A stretch of 64,000 nucleotides of DNA from Roridomyces roridus (GCA_029378245.1 JARKIF010000154.1:1-64000), one strand, 5' to 3'; counted from the stretch's first letter, positions 9,860 through 22,417 are shown. Numbers and translations are program-made. Notes: generated from the letters alone by a model not told the origin.

Positions 9860-11300
9860 ATGAACCGGTCCTTCGATGATGATGGTTGGATTGGCAATCC
9901 TGATGGTGCGAAGAGTCGACATATCTTGTGCTCCTTGGTCCTCTCCTCTACCTCGATGCAGTTTCCCATTGAGCTCGTCGAGTCCGTCATCGACGCGTCC
10001 GTCGCGCACCACCCAACGCTCTCCGCCTGCAGCCTCGTCTGCAAGCAATGGTTGCCCCGGTGCCGCCACCACCTCTTCTCCACGCTCGACCTCTCGGCTG
10101 ACTGGACGCCCGAGCCCAACTCGGTGACCAACTTGCTCGCCCTCCTCCTCACGCCGCATGCAGCGGAGACACTGATCCCGTACGTCCGCTCCGTCGTCGT
10201 TGCGAAACGGTCCTGGGGAATGACACCGGTAGCCCGGATCCTCACCGCACTCGCACGTGCAGGAGTCCGCCCACGGGCTCTCCTCGTCAACTGCCCTTCG
10301 TACGAACCGACACACACTCCCGTCTTTGCTTCCTCCCTCACCCACTTGACACTTGAACTTCACAACGACATGCGTGCTGCTCCGCTCATCGAGTACATCT
10401 GCGCGTTCCCCCGCCTAGAGGTGCTCGACGTGGGTGGGTCTGCGCGGTTTGCCTTTGACGAAGGGATGTTAAGCGCGCATTATGCGGGTCGCATGCAGTT
10501 GCCAGCGCGGTTGCATACGTTGATTGTTCGCAACACCGTCGTCGTGGACTGGATTGTGGCAACGGCGCTAGCGCCGGGGGGTTCGAAAATTGGGGTTACG
10601 ACGCTGGTGGTTCGACACATACGCTTACCCGAGCAATGGGAGGGAGTGTATCGTTATTTGACGACGAGTGCGTGTGCGGGTGTAATTCGGTCCTTGACGT
10701 TCCAGGGTTGCGACTTTCGTGCGTTTTCAACCTCTTCTCTGTCTAACCATTTTAACTTGGCTTCCTTTAGCGCTTCAACCACCGACACCTCTCCCCCTCC
10801 TCCCATCCCTCCGTACTCTCACGATCGAGTGCAGCACGACCGCCACAGGCGCACATCTCTCCATGCTCCTCCCACACGTCCCGCCACACATAACACCAAC
10901 CTCCTTCCTCCCCGCCCTCGAAGTCTTCACCCTGCGCTCCACCAACGCTTTCCTCAGCGCTGCCAGCCCCTCCTCAGCCGTAGGCGACCCCCGCGCATGG
11001 GCCGACGTCGACAAACACTTCGCCTCCCTCTCTCCCGCCCCGGAGTTCTTCCCCGCCCTCGAACGCGTATGCGTCTCCCGCGTAGGGCTCAGTGCGAGCG
11101 TTGGCGGTGGAAGGAGGAATTCGAATGCAGAGGTGTATGGCGGACGGGGGAGGGAGGGCGGATATTCTGTGCACAACAGGAGTGGGACTGGGAATGCGGG
11201 GGAGCAGGAGGAGGAGGGGAGGTCGCTTCCCAAGAGTGTGGCGGATATTTTGAGAAAGGAGATGAGGGAGTGTGTGAGGAGGGGCTTGCTTTTTGTTTAG
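9860..11300 (+). CDS. F-box-like protein
   Basis: The protein of 462 residues comes from two exons, 9860-10718 and 10771-11300, joined across a 52-nt intron with donor GTGCGT and acceptor TTTAG (phase 1). Near the N-terminus MQFPIELVESVIDA then ACSLVCKQWLPRCRHHLF is a typical agaric F-box motif, which would bind Skp1 in an SCF ubiquitin ligase. The middle part has leucine-rich stretches such as FPRLEVLDVGG and LRTLTIECS, as in substrate-recognition regions of this family. Splicing brings the conserved C-terminal block (SFLPALEVFTLRS, FFPALERVCVSRVGLS) into frame; without it the ORF runs into low-complexity sequence. The ATG at 9860 is the first in frame; the ATG at 9957, directly before the F-box, is an alternative. 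Confidence 0.8.
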
Positions 11301-11580
11301 GTTTTGATATCGGACGATACGGACGCGTATGTATGTGTTTTTTATCCTTGTATTATCACCTGGTTTAGTGTATGTACTTGTACTGTATGTGTGTGTAATT
11401 CTATCTGCTTTGATCCCGCAGGCTGAGGAGTTGACTGAGTCAACTTGGGGTGAGTTTCGCAGAAAGGGACTTTCCCGGTTGGTTCCCCAGGACGAACTAG
11501 CTCCAAATCAGAATAACATTAGGGATGGGACATGAGCTTGGAGCGGAAGGCCAAAAACTGGACCTGAACAACACTTCATC
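11301..11580. other. 3' flank of F-box gene
   Basis: A GT-rich, low-complexity stretch (11325-11400) follows the stop codon. No gene is visible. Confidence 0.35.
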
Positions 11581-11584
11581 CTTA

Positions 11585-11800
11585 TGACTCCCTGAATCGA
11601 ACAGCGGATGGTGTCATCTCAATTTCCTGAAAGGCGAGCGAGGTAAGACGGTATGGGCCTCCCGCAACCAAATCCTGGGGGAGAGCTGGAGAAAGTGGGA
11701 GTCGAGTGACGCAAACTGGACCGGCGGATAAGATGAAATTTAACACAAAACATAAACGCCCACGCGAATCATTCCATGACTCGGACCTGAATCGATGATA
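11585..11800 (-). repeat. Degenerate tRNA-like units
   Basis: A diverged copy of the GACTCGG/CCTGTTCGATTCAGG family starts at about 11585. Its far end, CCTCCCGCAACCAAATCC, is still visible at 11660-11680. The start of a second copy lies at about 11777 (CATGACTCGGACCTGAATCG). The flank 11690-11750 resembles 21915-21985, next to another array. Confidence 0.45.
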
Positions 11801-11819
11801 AGCATGGAATTTGACTGCC

Positions 11820-13230
11820 CTTGAAAACGCGAGTTTTGCACGATTTCAAAGGTAGTATCCTAGCTAAGTCATCTCAATACAAGACTGATGTTGAGCCCAG
11901 AGACAGTCAGTGTGGTGGATACTTAAGAGTACTGTACGGGTTGAAGGGTATTTACCTGAATATGACCGACGGGCTCACTCCGAAACATGTAGGAGTTGTG
12001 GATACCTGCTCTACCAATGGGATACACCAATTAAACAAAGTTCTTAACCGTTGTACGATTGTCAGCCGTTCGAACCTTGGTGCGAGTGCAATTCGGAGGT
12101 TCGGAAGTTCACGGGATGATGGGCAAGTCGGCCGAAAAGCCTGAAACATGAGTAGACCGCCGAAGCGGGTCCGAAGGGAGTGACGTAGTTGTCATCAGCA
12201 GTCGGGACAAGGAGGATCCGGGTCGGATACTAGTCTTCGAACTAGTATCTGCTGGTATCCGGGACAGGTAGTCGGAGATATGGGTATCGTTCTGGACCTA
12301 CAAACTATGGGCGTACGTCTGGAGGGTATACAATCAAGGGAGAGGTCGGATATGACTTCACAAAAATCAGTCGAGTCATGGATCAATGTTGGAGTCACGG
12401 ATCGTCAGGTCCGCCACGCGGAATCATGGCTTGGCACACCGGCCGTACACGATGCCGGTTCTAATCAACCAATCAGGGTGTTTCCGTTCCAGATACCAAG
12501 GACATTTCTAATTATTGCGCCATTCGTTTGTACTATCATATGATTCTCGGACCTGTATAAAGTAGATAGAGTGCTACCCAAGAGGGCAGCGGATACTTCC
12601 CCCACTAGCAAGCTACCAGCTGCGATCAAGGGTTTTGTCCGAGGCTTTCGACGGTGCATTGTGTAGTTAAGCAATCGCTATTGAAAATCTAAACATTTGT
12701 TTGTTGGCTATTGTGTGTGTGACTTGAGTGTGAATCAGTGTGTTGGAATCAGTATCTGTTGGATTGTGTCGTACCGTGTGTCTGTCAAGGGTTATTTGTG
12801 TGTTCAGAGTTGTGAAGTGTTGGAATCTACGAAATCCGTGTTGTATCGGTCGCTGTCGTCTTCGGATACCAGTGTGAAAGGGATCGAAAGACCCAAATAC
12901 CTGCTTTATTGCAAAACCCGGCTTTAGCCAAACTCAATCTATCTTTTGTGTTAGCTGTGAAGCTTTACCATCTACAAAACGCTTTAGAATCGTCATTCTT
13001 GGTTCATATCAAGGATCTCAATTCACAATACTTTGTTTCGACATCGTATCCGAGACTATATCACCCAATTCCCTACAACCTTTACAAGGCCCTGTACTAG
13101 GGACTTATACTCGCCACATTCCCGCTATTCAATAGTTGTCACTCGCCCCGGAGCTTTGTGATTGGGTTAGTTGGATATAGATTCGTCTGTATCTCGACTC
13201 ATCTGGTTAGATTCTTCGAGTGTTGTCGAT
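11820..13230. other. Non-coding stretch, possible LTR-like sequence
   Basis: No gene is recognised. The segment from about 12387 (TGTTGGAGTCACGG) to about 13085 has features of an LTR: a TG start, the TATA-like CTGTATAAAGTAG at 12555, and AT-rich sequence after it. I found no second copy, no coding domain of a retroelement and no convincing target-site duplication, so this remains a weak suggestion. A palindrome ACTAGTCTTCGAACTAGT lies near 12229. Confidence 0.25.
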
Positions 13231-13257
13231 TTCTATAGTAGGTTTAGAGCACATACA

Positions 13258-14125
13258 TCATCGAACAGGCGGGTTGTTGCCGATCTAAGATACCGCTGTC
13301 CAGAGGTCACATTTTGAGGCAATGCGGGCCACCTGCGACCGAGTCTTCCTGGATGGTCTGAGCGGCGCAGGAAGTGGATAAGATTCAAGAAGACGGACGG
13401 AATACTGATCACAGTGAACGGTGAACGAATTGCGCGGCCGCTTTTGGATTTGAACGAAAGTTTACATGATGCTTTCTCGGACGCTGACAAAAGGAACGAA
13501 GCAATCACGGACTTCTCTAATGCCACTCGAGCCTGAATCGAACAGGCGGTGTGTCGACGTGCTTTTTGTTTTGATTTCGTTGGTCTCATGTCGGATCGAT
13601 GCGCATCTGTTTTTTTGGCTGTATGTTATCTGTTTCGATGCCCGAGTAAACTTTTTTGGAGTGAGGCCACTCAACCCATGGATGGACTATGTAAGAGTGA
13701 GCCTGGGCCGAACACAAAAGTTGGCATCGGTTGTTCGAATTTTGAGACAAAAACTGGAGAGAAAATACGCGCATGATTCGGGCCTGAATCGAACAGGCGA
13801 GTAAGAGTTGGTTGCTGCGGATATTCCAAGACCTGCGAGCGATTGCTGCATTTCCAGGCCACAGGGGCCAACCGACACCGATTCTTCTTGGCCAAGATGG
13901 CGCTATCGGATGCTCAGGCACCTCAGGACTCAGGAAAAATATGTGCTGGGGATCTCGATCAAACCACGACTCTAGCCTGAATCGAACGGGCAACTCATCA
14001 AGGTTTAGGCGAGGCAGAGAAATCTTGGTCACAGCTCGGGATGAGCGCTGTAGATCGCCTGCCATGGGACTCAGGCCGGAGGAGGTACTGGATTCCAGTT
14101 CATTGACCCTTGTGTTTGTCAGCAC
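13258..14125 (-). repeat. tRNA-like repeat array 1
   Basis: Four units on the minus strand: 13258-13352 (type with GCGGG hairpin), and boxes near 13535, 13788 and 13983. Each has a T-arm-like CCTGTTCGATTCAGG or a one-base variant (the 13258 unit keeps only part of it). T-runs follow the units near 13788 and 13983. The stretch from about 13262 to 13800 is a near copy of 21257-21812. The right end (13970-14145) resembles 22165-22310. Confidence 0.6.
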
Positions 14126-14129
14126 TTGA

Positions 14130-15260
14130 AAGTTGCTTGCAATCGACTTTCAACATTACAGCCACATCACAGATCTGTCACTTCGAGCTGCATGGATGAC
14201 ACCAACCTCAGGAGGACAAATGCACATACACACGTTGGCCATGAAAACAGGCACCATTAATATTCAAAGATGGGGCCGCCATGGGCATTTGTATGTGTAT
14301 CAAATTAACATCCTGGAATTTTAATGTAAGTCAACCGCGGGTTTTTCGAAGCTGATCATTCCAGTCAACCATGGTGCCTCGTTTCGTTGCCTGGGTTCTA
14401 CCGTGGGGCATGGGGATTCTCATGGGGTCTGCGTCATAGGGCTCGGAAGGCGGATTGAGGTCCAGGGGCGAAGGTGTATTTATACTTGTTTTGTACGGCG
14501 GGATAACTCCTGGAAACCGACGTTCGTTATTCGGACCGTGCCGTGTAATACTACCTACCTACCTACCTACCTACCTCGCCAGCCCTAGCCCTCAACCAAC
14601 CCTGCATGAAAGCTGAACATACATATTTCATAGAAGCTAACCGTTGATCAAACCAGGGGAACCGTCCCTACCATGCGGAAGCAATGGCCTCAAAGCCAAC
14701 TCGATCTATCGCAAGGACCACAAAAATTCCGTTTGCAAGTTCCGATCAAGTTCCGATATGTGTCCACTGAACCAGGTAGTTATATTGAAGTTGAAGTTGT
14801 GCGCGCTCAGGCTGCGACCAGAGGAAAATAAACTATTCAAGTTTCAAGTTGGGGTGAAGACTCGGAATAATCTGTAAATGGATAACTTGGTTCATGGAGC
14901 GAGTTATCTTTGGCCGGTGTCTATGAATTTGACACAGTGACATTTGGAATGAAAGGTCTCGAGGCTGTATCCATGTGGACGTCCGGCTCTCCGGACCCGG
15001 ATAAGTAATTAAATTGATCCACAACAAGCACTTAGGGAACTCCACGAAGCAAAGCAGCCGTACTTATCAGGCAAAACAATTTATTCAACTTTGGCGACAG
15101 GAGCATCAACAACTCGTTACTCCCCGTAGGCGCCATAGCGCCTAAGTAAAGCATGTTGGCAATCAATCATTCTTCGAATGCATTCATCATTCATTCTACC
15201 TGCCTCCGGGTTCATCATATATATTGGCATCTGCACGGAGCTCAGAAAGTAGCACCCATC
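14130..15260. other. Intergenic region with CTAC microsatellite
   Basis: A (CTAC)n microsatellite of about 26 nt occurs at 14551-14576. Other ORFs are short. The last 300 bases are probably the promoter of the CHAT gene; a TATATATTGG sequence lies near 15220, about 40 nt before its start codon. Confidence 0.4.
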
Positions 15261-18200
15261 ATGCCCAGAATGTGAGTTTACAGCATCATCGGTTCTGTAA
15301 CTGCTCGTTCAATCCACCAGTGTTCATATCCGCAGTGAATTCTCATTTCTGCTTGGCATGGAATATTCTGCTTACAATTTATGTGGCTCAGGCATCCATG
15401 TTAAATCCACGATCAATGAACATCCAGATCTTCCTGCAGGGATGAAAATGTTTGCACAGCTTGTAGTGAACAATGTGATCATTCAGCAAACCGTGTCAGT
15501 GGAACAAGAGCAAATTGGAACTTGGAAAATGGAATTTGATTACAATATGTGGGACACCTCCTTGTGCAAAGTTTTCCACCACAACTGATGAGATATTCTT
15601 CATTAGCCCAGCAAATGTGACCACATTCTACATAACAATTCTGCGGGAGGCTCAAGGTGTCAGACTCCTTGGTTTTGCTGAGATTGCACAGGGGTCAAAT
15701 GAAGATCTTGCATTTGGAGAAGAGCAGAAGCGTGTGTACACATTACTCACATATCACAAACATTGTCAGATGACTGTATAGCATTCCAACTACCACTTAC
15801 AAGAGTGAACAACAATGGTCCTTTGTTTACACTGGCAGTGGAATTCAATTCAATCGCGGAACTGAGCAGCCGGAATGATCTGGCCATTGAAAGTAAGCCA
15901 TAAACTCACATAAATGAAGAGTCCTCTGATGGTAGGGTAGTTGGCCCATCAGACAGAGAGACAGTCCTAATGTTTTTGGAGCAGAAGATGATAGGACTGT
16001 ACACATCCACATCCACAAATTTGCAGGATCTGTGGATAACCCACGAGCTGATACTGTTCCTGCTGCCTACCCACCAGGAGGCACGAGGAAAGCTGCTGAA
16101 CTTGCTTGGCCATATCTGCTTGGAACAGTGGAGTAGAGAGCAGTCAGTGGAGGCTCTAAACCAGGCAGTGTTAGCCCATGATGATGCCGTGCGAGAGGAT
16201 ATAACAAATGCAAGCTTCTTGGAGGGGTTATGCACAGCCCTATCACAGCGTGTCAAGGCACTCCATAATGGCGTGGATATAGACAGACATGTGCAAGTGA
16301 CAGAGAAGATTCTTTTTTTAATGGGAGACGATCATGCAGAGAAGGCAGCCATGTTGGCCATCTTTGGAAGCTCTCTCCTCACACGATTTGAGCAGCTTGG
16401 CAGTGTTGAGGACCTGCATAGATCAGTGTCAGCATGGGAGGATGCAGTCCACCTCACACCAGAAGACAATCCAGAAAAGGCATCATGGTTGACTAACCTT
16501 GGAGGCTCCCTTATCACACGATTTTGCCAGTTTGGCAGCATTGAGGACCTACACAAGTCAGTGTCTGTGCGTGAGGATGCAGTGCAAATCACACCAGAAG
16601 GCCACCCAGACAAGGCATCCATGTTGACCAACCTTGGAAACTCCCTGGTCACACGATTTGAGCAGCTTGGGAGCACTGGGGACCTACACAGATCAGTGTC
16701 TGTGGGTGAGGATGCAGTGCAACTCACACCAGAAGGCCACCCAGACAAGGCATCCATGTTGAACAATCTTGGAAACTCCCTGGTCAGACGATTTGAGCAG
16801 CTTGGGAGCATTGAGGACCTGCACAGATCAGTGTCTGCGGGTGAGGATGCAGTGCGACTCACAGCAGAAGGCCACCTAGTCAAGGCATCCAGGTTGACGA
16901 ACCTTGGAACCTCCCTGGTCAGACGATTTGAGCAGCTTGGGAGCATTGAGGACCTGCACAGATCAGTGTCTGCGGGTGAGGATGCAGTGCGACTCACAGC
17001 AGAAGGCCACCTAGTCAAGGCATCCAGGTTGACGAACCTTGGAGGCTTTCTTATCAGACGATTTTGGCAGCTTGGCAGGATTGAGGACCTGCACAGATCA
17101 GTGTCTGTGTGTGAGGATGCAGTCTGCTGCACAGCAGAAGGCTACCCAGGCAAGGCATCCATGTTGACCCACCTTGGACACTCCCTGGTCACACGATTTG
17201 ATCAGCTTGGGAGCAGTGAGGACCTGCACAGATCAGTGTCTGTGAGTGAGGATGCAGTGCGTCACACACCAGACGGCCACCCAGCCAAGGTATTAATGTT
17301 GGCCACCCTTGGATCCTCCCTCATGAGGCATTTTGAGCAATCACATGATGATTCTGTCCTGCGCCATGCCAACACTATCTTTTCTTCAGCAGCATGTTCT
17401 GCCACAGGCCCTGCTACTGTTCGATTTCGGTCAGCTTCAGACTGGGCACTCTCTTGCATCAAATTGGGGGAATCACCAATGAAGGCATATCAGGTTGCCC
17501 TGGACCTACTTTCAGAGCTTGCATGGTTGGGACTACCCATACCTGGTCGCCACCACCATCTCAGAAGTGCTGGGGAGATTGTCAGGAGTGCAGCAGCAAG
17601 CACCCTTGCAGCTGATCAGCCTGAGAAAGCAGTAGAATGGCTAGAGCAAGGCCGCTCTATCATTTGGGGACAACTGCTGAATCTCCGTACACCAATGGAT
17701 GCCCTCATGGAGAGGGACCCTAGGTGTGCTAATGAACTTCTCTTCTTATCTTCTCAGTTAGAGAGATAGGAAATATACATGCACCAAGCTCATGTACTCC
17801 TCAGCCATCACAACAGTCCATTGCCGCCCAAGCATACCGTGCTGCTGAAAGGAGGCAAACACTCATCCAGGAGATCCGGCAGTTGGAAGGCTTTGAGAGG
17901 TTTTCAATGCCCAAAACAATCTCCGAACTTTCCTCAGCAGCACAGGGAGGACATGTTGTTATTATCAATGTTACTGACACCCGATGTGATGCACTGGTCT
18001 TACATCATGGACCAGACTGCAAGGTTATACATATCCCCTTGGATCTCCTTAACCAAGACCTCAATGCTCCAGTGGGCCTCTCTAAATCATTCCAAGAGTT
18101 TGTGGGCAGGAACATCAGACTGTCTGGAATGAAAGAAGGCCAACTGACTACAGAGGATGGGTTCAAAAACATTTTGTCCACCCTTTGGTTTGATATTGTC

Positions 18201-19092
18201 AAGCCAGTCCTCAATGGGCTTGCTTTCAACAGTGTGAGACCTCTCTTTGCTACCACTTATAATTTCCTGACAAATATCTTAGCTACCAACAATAGCCAAC
18301 AAGCCTCGTATCTGGTGGTGTCTGACTGGTCCATTGGTGTTCCTTCCCATACATGCAGCGGGAATCTACAGCAGTAAGGAGAGCACAATTGGATCCAAAG
18401 TGTCGGATTATGTGATTTCATCTTACACCCCATCCTTAACTGCCCTTATTGAAGGATATCGTCGTAACCCTGTATTACACAAGGGTCTTCAGGTGCTTGC
18501 AGGTGCACAACCTGCAGCATCAGGGCGACCACACATTCCTGGAACCAAGACAGAGATTAACCACATACAAAATCTTGCTCAAACAAGAAGGATCCCTGTT
18601 GTCACCTTGTATGAGCATATAGCAACAGTAGAGAGGGTTCAGGAAGAGATGCAAAAGTCCCAATGGGCCCACTTTGCATGCCATGGTGTACAGGATGTCA
18701 CCACTCCAACTGCAAGTGCACTTCTCCTTGCTGGAGATTCACGCTTGACACTTGCCGACATCATTCAATTGGCTCTTCTCCATGCCAACTTTGCTTTTCT
18801 ATCTGCATGCCAAACTGCAACTGGAGAGGAGACACTTCAGGAGGAATCAGTCCACCTTGCAGCTGGTATGCTATTGGCCGGCTATCGTGGCGTGATTGCT
18901 ACCATGTGGACAATCACAGACCAAGATGCACCACAAGTTGCCAAGGATGTTTATGAACATCTGCTGCACACATCACCACCAGATCCAACCAAGGCAGCAG
19001 AGGCTTTGCATTTCGCAGTTCAGAAATTGCTTGAAAGGAACCCTGACAAGTCTTTCCTGCATTGGGTTCCATATGTTCACATTGGTATATGA
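15261..19092 (+). CDS. C2-like/TPR/CHAT caspase-like protein
   Basis: Exons inferred: 15261-15271, 15336-15548, 15607-15731, 15782-15892, 15941-18233 and 18283-19092; every intron is 48-64 nt with GT-AG ends. The N-terminal 200 residues resemble the C2-like domain found in agaric CHAT proteins. Seven tandem TPR-like units of exactly 45 residues follow (16384-17328, consensus around EDLHRSVS..EDAV). The C-terminal CHAT domain has the catalytic pair His in HFACHG (18682) and Cys in SACQT (18808). CHAT proteins are caspase-like cysteine proteases linked to immune or cell-death pathways in other organisms (family knowledge). One single-base frameshift lies at about 17764; no acceptable intron can explain it, because the only candidate is 32 nt long and would remove conserved sequence. 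Apart from that the gene reads intact, about 1180 residues. Confidence 0.8.
16384..17328 (+). repeat. Seven 135-nt TPR-coding repeats
   Basis: Units begin at 16384, 16519, 16654, 16789, 16924, 17059 and 17194, each 135 nt. Units 4 and 5 are almost identical at DNA level over more than 100 nt, which points to recent duplication or gene conversion. Confidence 0.85.
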
Positions 19093-21240
19093 GCTGATCT
19101 TCAACCTACCGAAGTTTTTTTTTTTTCAGTTTCTTCTTGTACTTGTTGTTATGTGGATTTGTATACTACATAGTGCTGGGTGACTTCCTGTAACGCAGAT
19201 GTGCACTTTTTAGATACTTGGCAGTTCCATTGATGGTAAGTGTGAGTAGTCTACTTATAGTAGTGCTGGCCAAAAATATGATATGGGAAAATATATTCAG
19301 GTGAATATGGATATGATATGAGCTCTGGGGTCCAATGGGATACGAATACATCTGAATATGAATATGATAAAATATGGATATGAATATGATATGCAGTGGG
19401 TATATTGAAATATATTCAGATACGCCGGCCACTGGTAATCAGGCTCAAATCAGGCTCGGAGAGCACGGCAATCACAGAATTAATAATGATCTTGATGATC
19501 GGCACTTCCGCCTACCACCACCATCGACACCTTCGACGCCGCTGGCACCGACGCTTTCCCCGCCCGCTCGCCGTTCCAACCCGTAAGCATTCCCATTCCC
19601 TAGCCCAGTCGACCACAGGAAGTAGCCTGGTTACTGGCACCCTCAGTCTCGGCGCAGATGGAATTGGACGAGCGAGGAGGCGAGTCTGATGCGGGTGTAT
19701 TAGATACCTACGTACTACTTAATTATATAATTAGTGCGCGTTGGAAGGGAAGGCACTGCGGCTTGGCCATACTTATTACTGTCCCAGTTTCAAATTCAAG
19801 TCAATGAACATCATTCATGAACATGGCTTTTTTGCCAAGCTTGCACCGAGCCCAAGCCATCGCCCTTGATTCTGAATCACTGACAGCCGTCTGGGCCGAC
19901 GTAGACCATATGCAATTGGAAGACGCGGTCATGTGAACACCCAAGGAACGAGGTTTCTCATTGTTGGAGCGAAGTCACAACATTTCACAATACACTGGTC
20001 TACTCACAAACTTTCACAGCAGAACATGGACCTCACAAGCTTTCAAAAGCTAAGCGAATTCACTACCCCACCGAACATTATATTCGCAGAGGTTAGGGAG
20101 CGATAGTCTGTCGAGAAAGACTACTTGGGGGGAGGGGCCGCTGCAAGCACGGCATATACGAGAACTTCCAGGGGTTTGAGCTTGCTGGATCTGAATTAAA
20201 GGCAAGAACAGTGGACAAGTTAGGTGTGTGGCTGTGTGCCAACTTCAAGTTGGCGTGACATGACAGATGTGATGATGTTTAGTGATCACTGATCAACTCA
20301 GATCACAGTGCACAAAAGGCTGCACACTTTCTGCCACCAGTGGACGTAGCACTGTAAAAATTGCAGCCAGAGTTCACCAAAGCTTGTAGCCTTGTCAAGA
20401 AATGACAATGCAAGGGATCTCTCACCCACATGTTTAGGAACCAGTCACTTGGTAGTCAGATTGTGTGCTTGGCCCACAGAGTGGCTTCACCCGCAACAGT
20501 CTGGGTGGTCCAGCAGAAGTCTACAGCAGCAGTGGAGCCAAATTCCTGTCCAGGAATTCAACTGTGTTGTCCATGGGTATGAGGATACATATTTTGATCG
20601 GCACCAGTATACATCACAGAGTGCATCTCATTTTGAATGCTACAAATTTTCCTAATTTTCCTGAGGGCTGGCATACACATTGATGCAACCTAAGCTTCAA
20701 ACAGACTTACATTGCAAAGACCCAGCACCTTTGGTGAACCTGGAATGAGCTAATCACCAAAAGCAAGAAGATCAACAATATTATACACACTATTGGATAT
20801 GGGAGCTCATCTATGCAGAGTGAAATTCAATTTCAACAACTAGAAGTGTACCCGCAAAACACCAGAGGGCTCGGTGAAAAATTGGAGGCTCCAGAGCAAA
20901 AGGAAAAATGAGCTGATGGGAGCTGTCAAAGTCAGTGATTGTGGCCGCAAAAAGGAAATGCACAGCCGCCATAATCAAAAGTCTGAATTTTAGTGAAAAC
21001 CTACCGCAAAATTTGGCACAGCACAATTTGAAAAGAACGAGAACTTTGCAAGTAAGTTCTCGTAACCCGAACATGTTGAATGCTCATTTCAACCTCCTCG
21101 GACGGAAGGCTCAAGCGAGGTACTTGAGACGGCGTGGGCCTTGCCCAAGAGAATCCTCGGGGAGAGCTAGAGAAGGTTGCAATGGGAGTCGAGCGGCGCA
21201 AACTTGACGGGCAGGTCATAAAAGGAGGCACGAAGGATAC
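19093..21240. other. Intergenic region with AT-rich GATATG stretch
   Basis: Between 19262 and 19424 the sequence is built from GATATGA/GAATATG words, flanked by GTGCTGGCC and GGCCACTGG. The remainder holds scattered short ORFs only. Segment 20810-21070 reads as a hydrophobic minus-strand ORF of 87 codons without recognisable relatives. I see no supported gene. Confidence 0.4.
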
Positions 21241-21244
21241 CCAT

Positions 21245-21337
21245 GACTCGGGCCTGAATCGAACAGGCGGGTTGTTGCCGATCTGGATATGGCTGTACAG
21301 ACATTTTCAGGCAATGCGGGCCACCCGCGACCGAGTC
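21245..21337 (-). ncRNA. tRNA-like unit, best-paired copy
   Basis: On the minus strand the unit begins GACTCGG and ends CCGAGTC, a perfect 7-bp acceptor. The T-arm is GCCTG-TTCGATT-CAGGC, 5 bp with a loop that fits the TTCRANY consensus and the B box. A hairpin GCGGG-TGG-CCCGC occupies the D-arm position. TTGCC and GGCAA can pair as an anticodon stem around about 30 nt, which would imply an intron-like insertion. A standard anticodon loop with U33 is not evident, and the D arm is too short. A run of four Ts lies 25 nt downstream. Pol III transcription is inferred, not shown. Confidence 0.45.
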
Positions 21338-22001
21338 TTCCCGGATGGTCTCAGCGGCGCAGGAGGGGATAAGATTCAAGAAGACGGGCAGAATACTGAT
21401 CACAGTGGACGGTGAACGAATTGCGCGGCCGCTTTTGGATTTGAACGAAGGTTTACATGACGCTTACGACTCTCCTTTCTCGGACGCTGACAAAAGGAAC
21501 GAAGCAATCACGGACTTCTCTAATGTCACTCGAGCCTGAATCGAACGGGCGGTGTGCCGAGGTGCGAGGCACTTGCTTTTTGATTTGATTTTGTTGGTCT
21601 CATGTCGGATGGATGGGCATCTGTTTTTGGCTGTATTTTATCTGTTTCGATGCCCGAGTGAACTTGCAGTGAGTGCAGTGAGCACCAACTCGAACCCTGG
21701 AGTAAGAGTGAGCCTGGGACAAAAACAAAAGTTGGCATCGGTTGATGTTCGGATTTTGAGACAAAAGGTCGAGAGAAAACACATGCATGATTCGGCCCTG
21801 AATCGAACAGGGGGGTGGATCCTCGCCCTCTGATAATTATCGTCGCGACCGAAGCAAAGTCCTGCAGTGCGGGAGGCAGTACTTGCGGGACCTGCGCACC
21901 CAAGTCCTTGGGAGAGAGCTAGAAAGGTGCGAGTCGAGTGGAGCAAGCTACACTGGCAGATAAGATGGAATTCAACACAAAAAAAGGAAGGACATCCAAA
22001 T

Positions 22002-22100
22002 GACTCGGGCCTGAATCGAACAGGCGGATTGTTGCCGATCTGAGATGCCGCCGTTCAGATATTACATTTTGAGGCAATGCGGGCCACCCGCGACCGAGTC
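22002..22100 (-). ncRNA. tRNA-like unit
   Basis: Same architecture as the copy at 21245-21337: GACTCGG/CCGAGTC acceptor, the GCGGG hairpin and GCCTG-TTCGATT-CAGGC arm. A run of seven Ts follows on the minus strand near 21975-21985, a good Pol III terminator. Confidence 0.45.
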
Positions 22101-22417
22101 CTCCTGGATGGCGTTGTCGGACGCCAAGGCAAGTCGGAAAAAAAAAGATGGACTCACGATCACTACGACTCGTGCCTGAATCGAACAGGCAACTCGCCAA
22201 GGTGCAAGGCGAGCTCGAGATGAGTACTGGAGCTGTCAGACCTCTTTGAAGAGGCCTGAACAAAGGATTTCAACTCGTCGACCCTTGTGCTTGTGAATAC
22301 TTGAAAGTTGAAACTTTCAACACACCATGCGAACCAGTTCCTCTGCCAGTGTACAGTAACACAGGTATTCATCGCGCGGCTAGAAAGGAAAAAAAAGGCA
22401 CGCAGAGAGGCCAACAT

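Noticed and set aside
9733..10341. 202-codon minus-strand ORF
   Set aside because: Antisense to the F-box exon and lacks any domain.
12387..13085. Solo LTR of a retrotransposon
   Set aside because: No second copy, no clear CA end and no target-site duplication; kept only as a weak remark.
13586..14125. Short ORFs encoding CSIQARV and RLFDSG-type peptides, here and in the other arrays
   Set aside because: They are translations of the tRNA-like boxes in different frames, not proteins.
16332..17132. 266-codon minus-strand ORF
   Set aside because: It is the antisense of the TPR-coding repeats; its own repetition follows from the plus-strand units.
16384..17328. CRISPR-like or satellite array
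   Set aside because: The 135-nt periodicity is codon-preserving and encodes TPR-like helices, so it is a coding repeat.
17726..17757. Possible intron explaining the CHAT frame change
   Set aside because: Only 32 nt long, and it would delete the conserved ELLFLSSQLE block; a one-base shift fits better.
21245..21337. Calling the unit a normal tRNA gene with an anticodon
   Set aside because: The D arm is too short and no standard anticodon loop with U33 is visible, so only tRNA-like is claimed.
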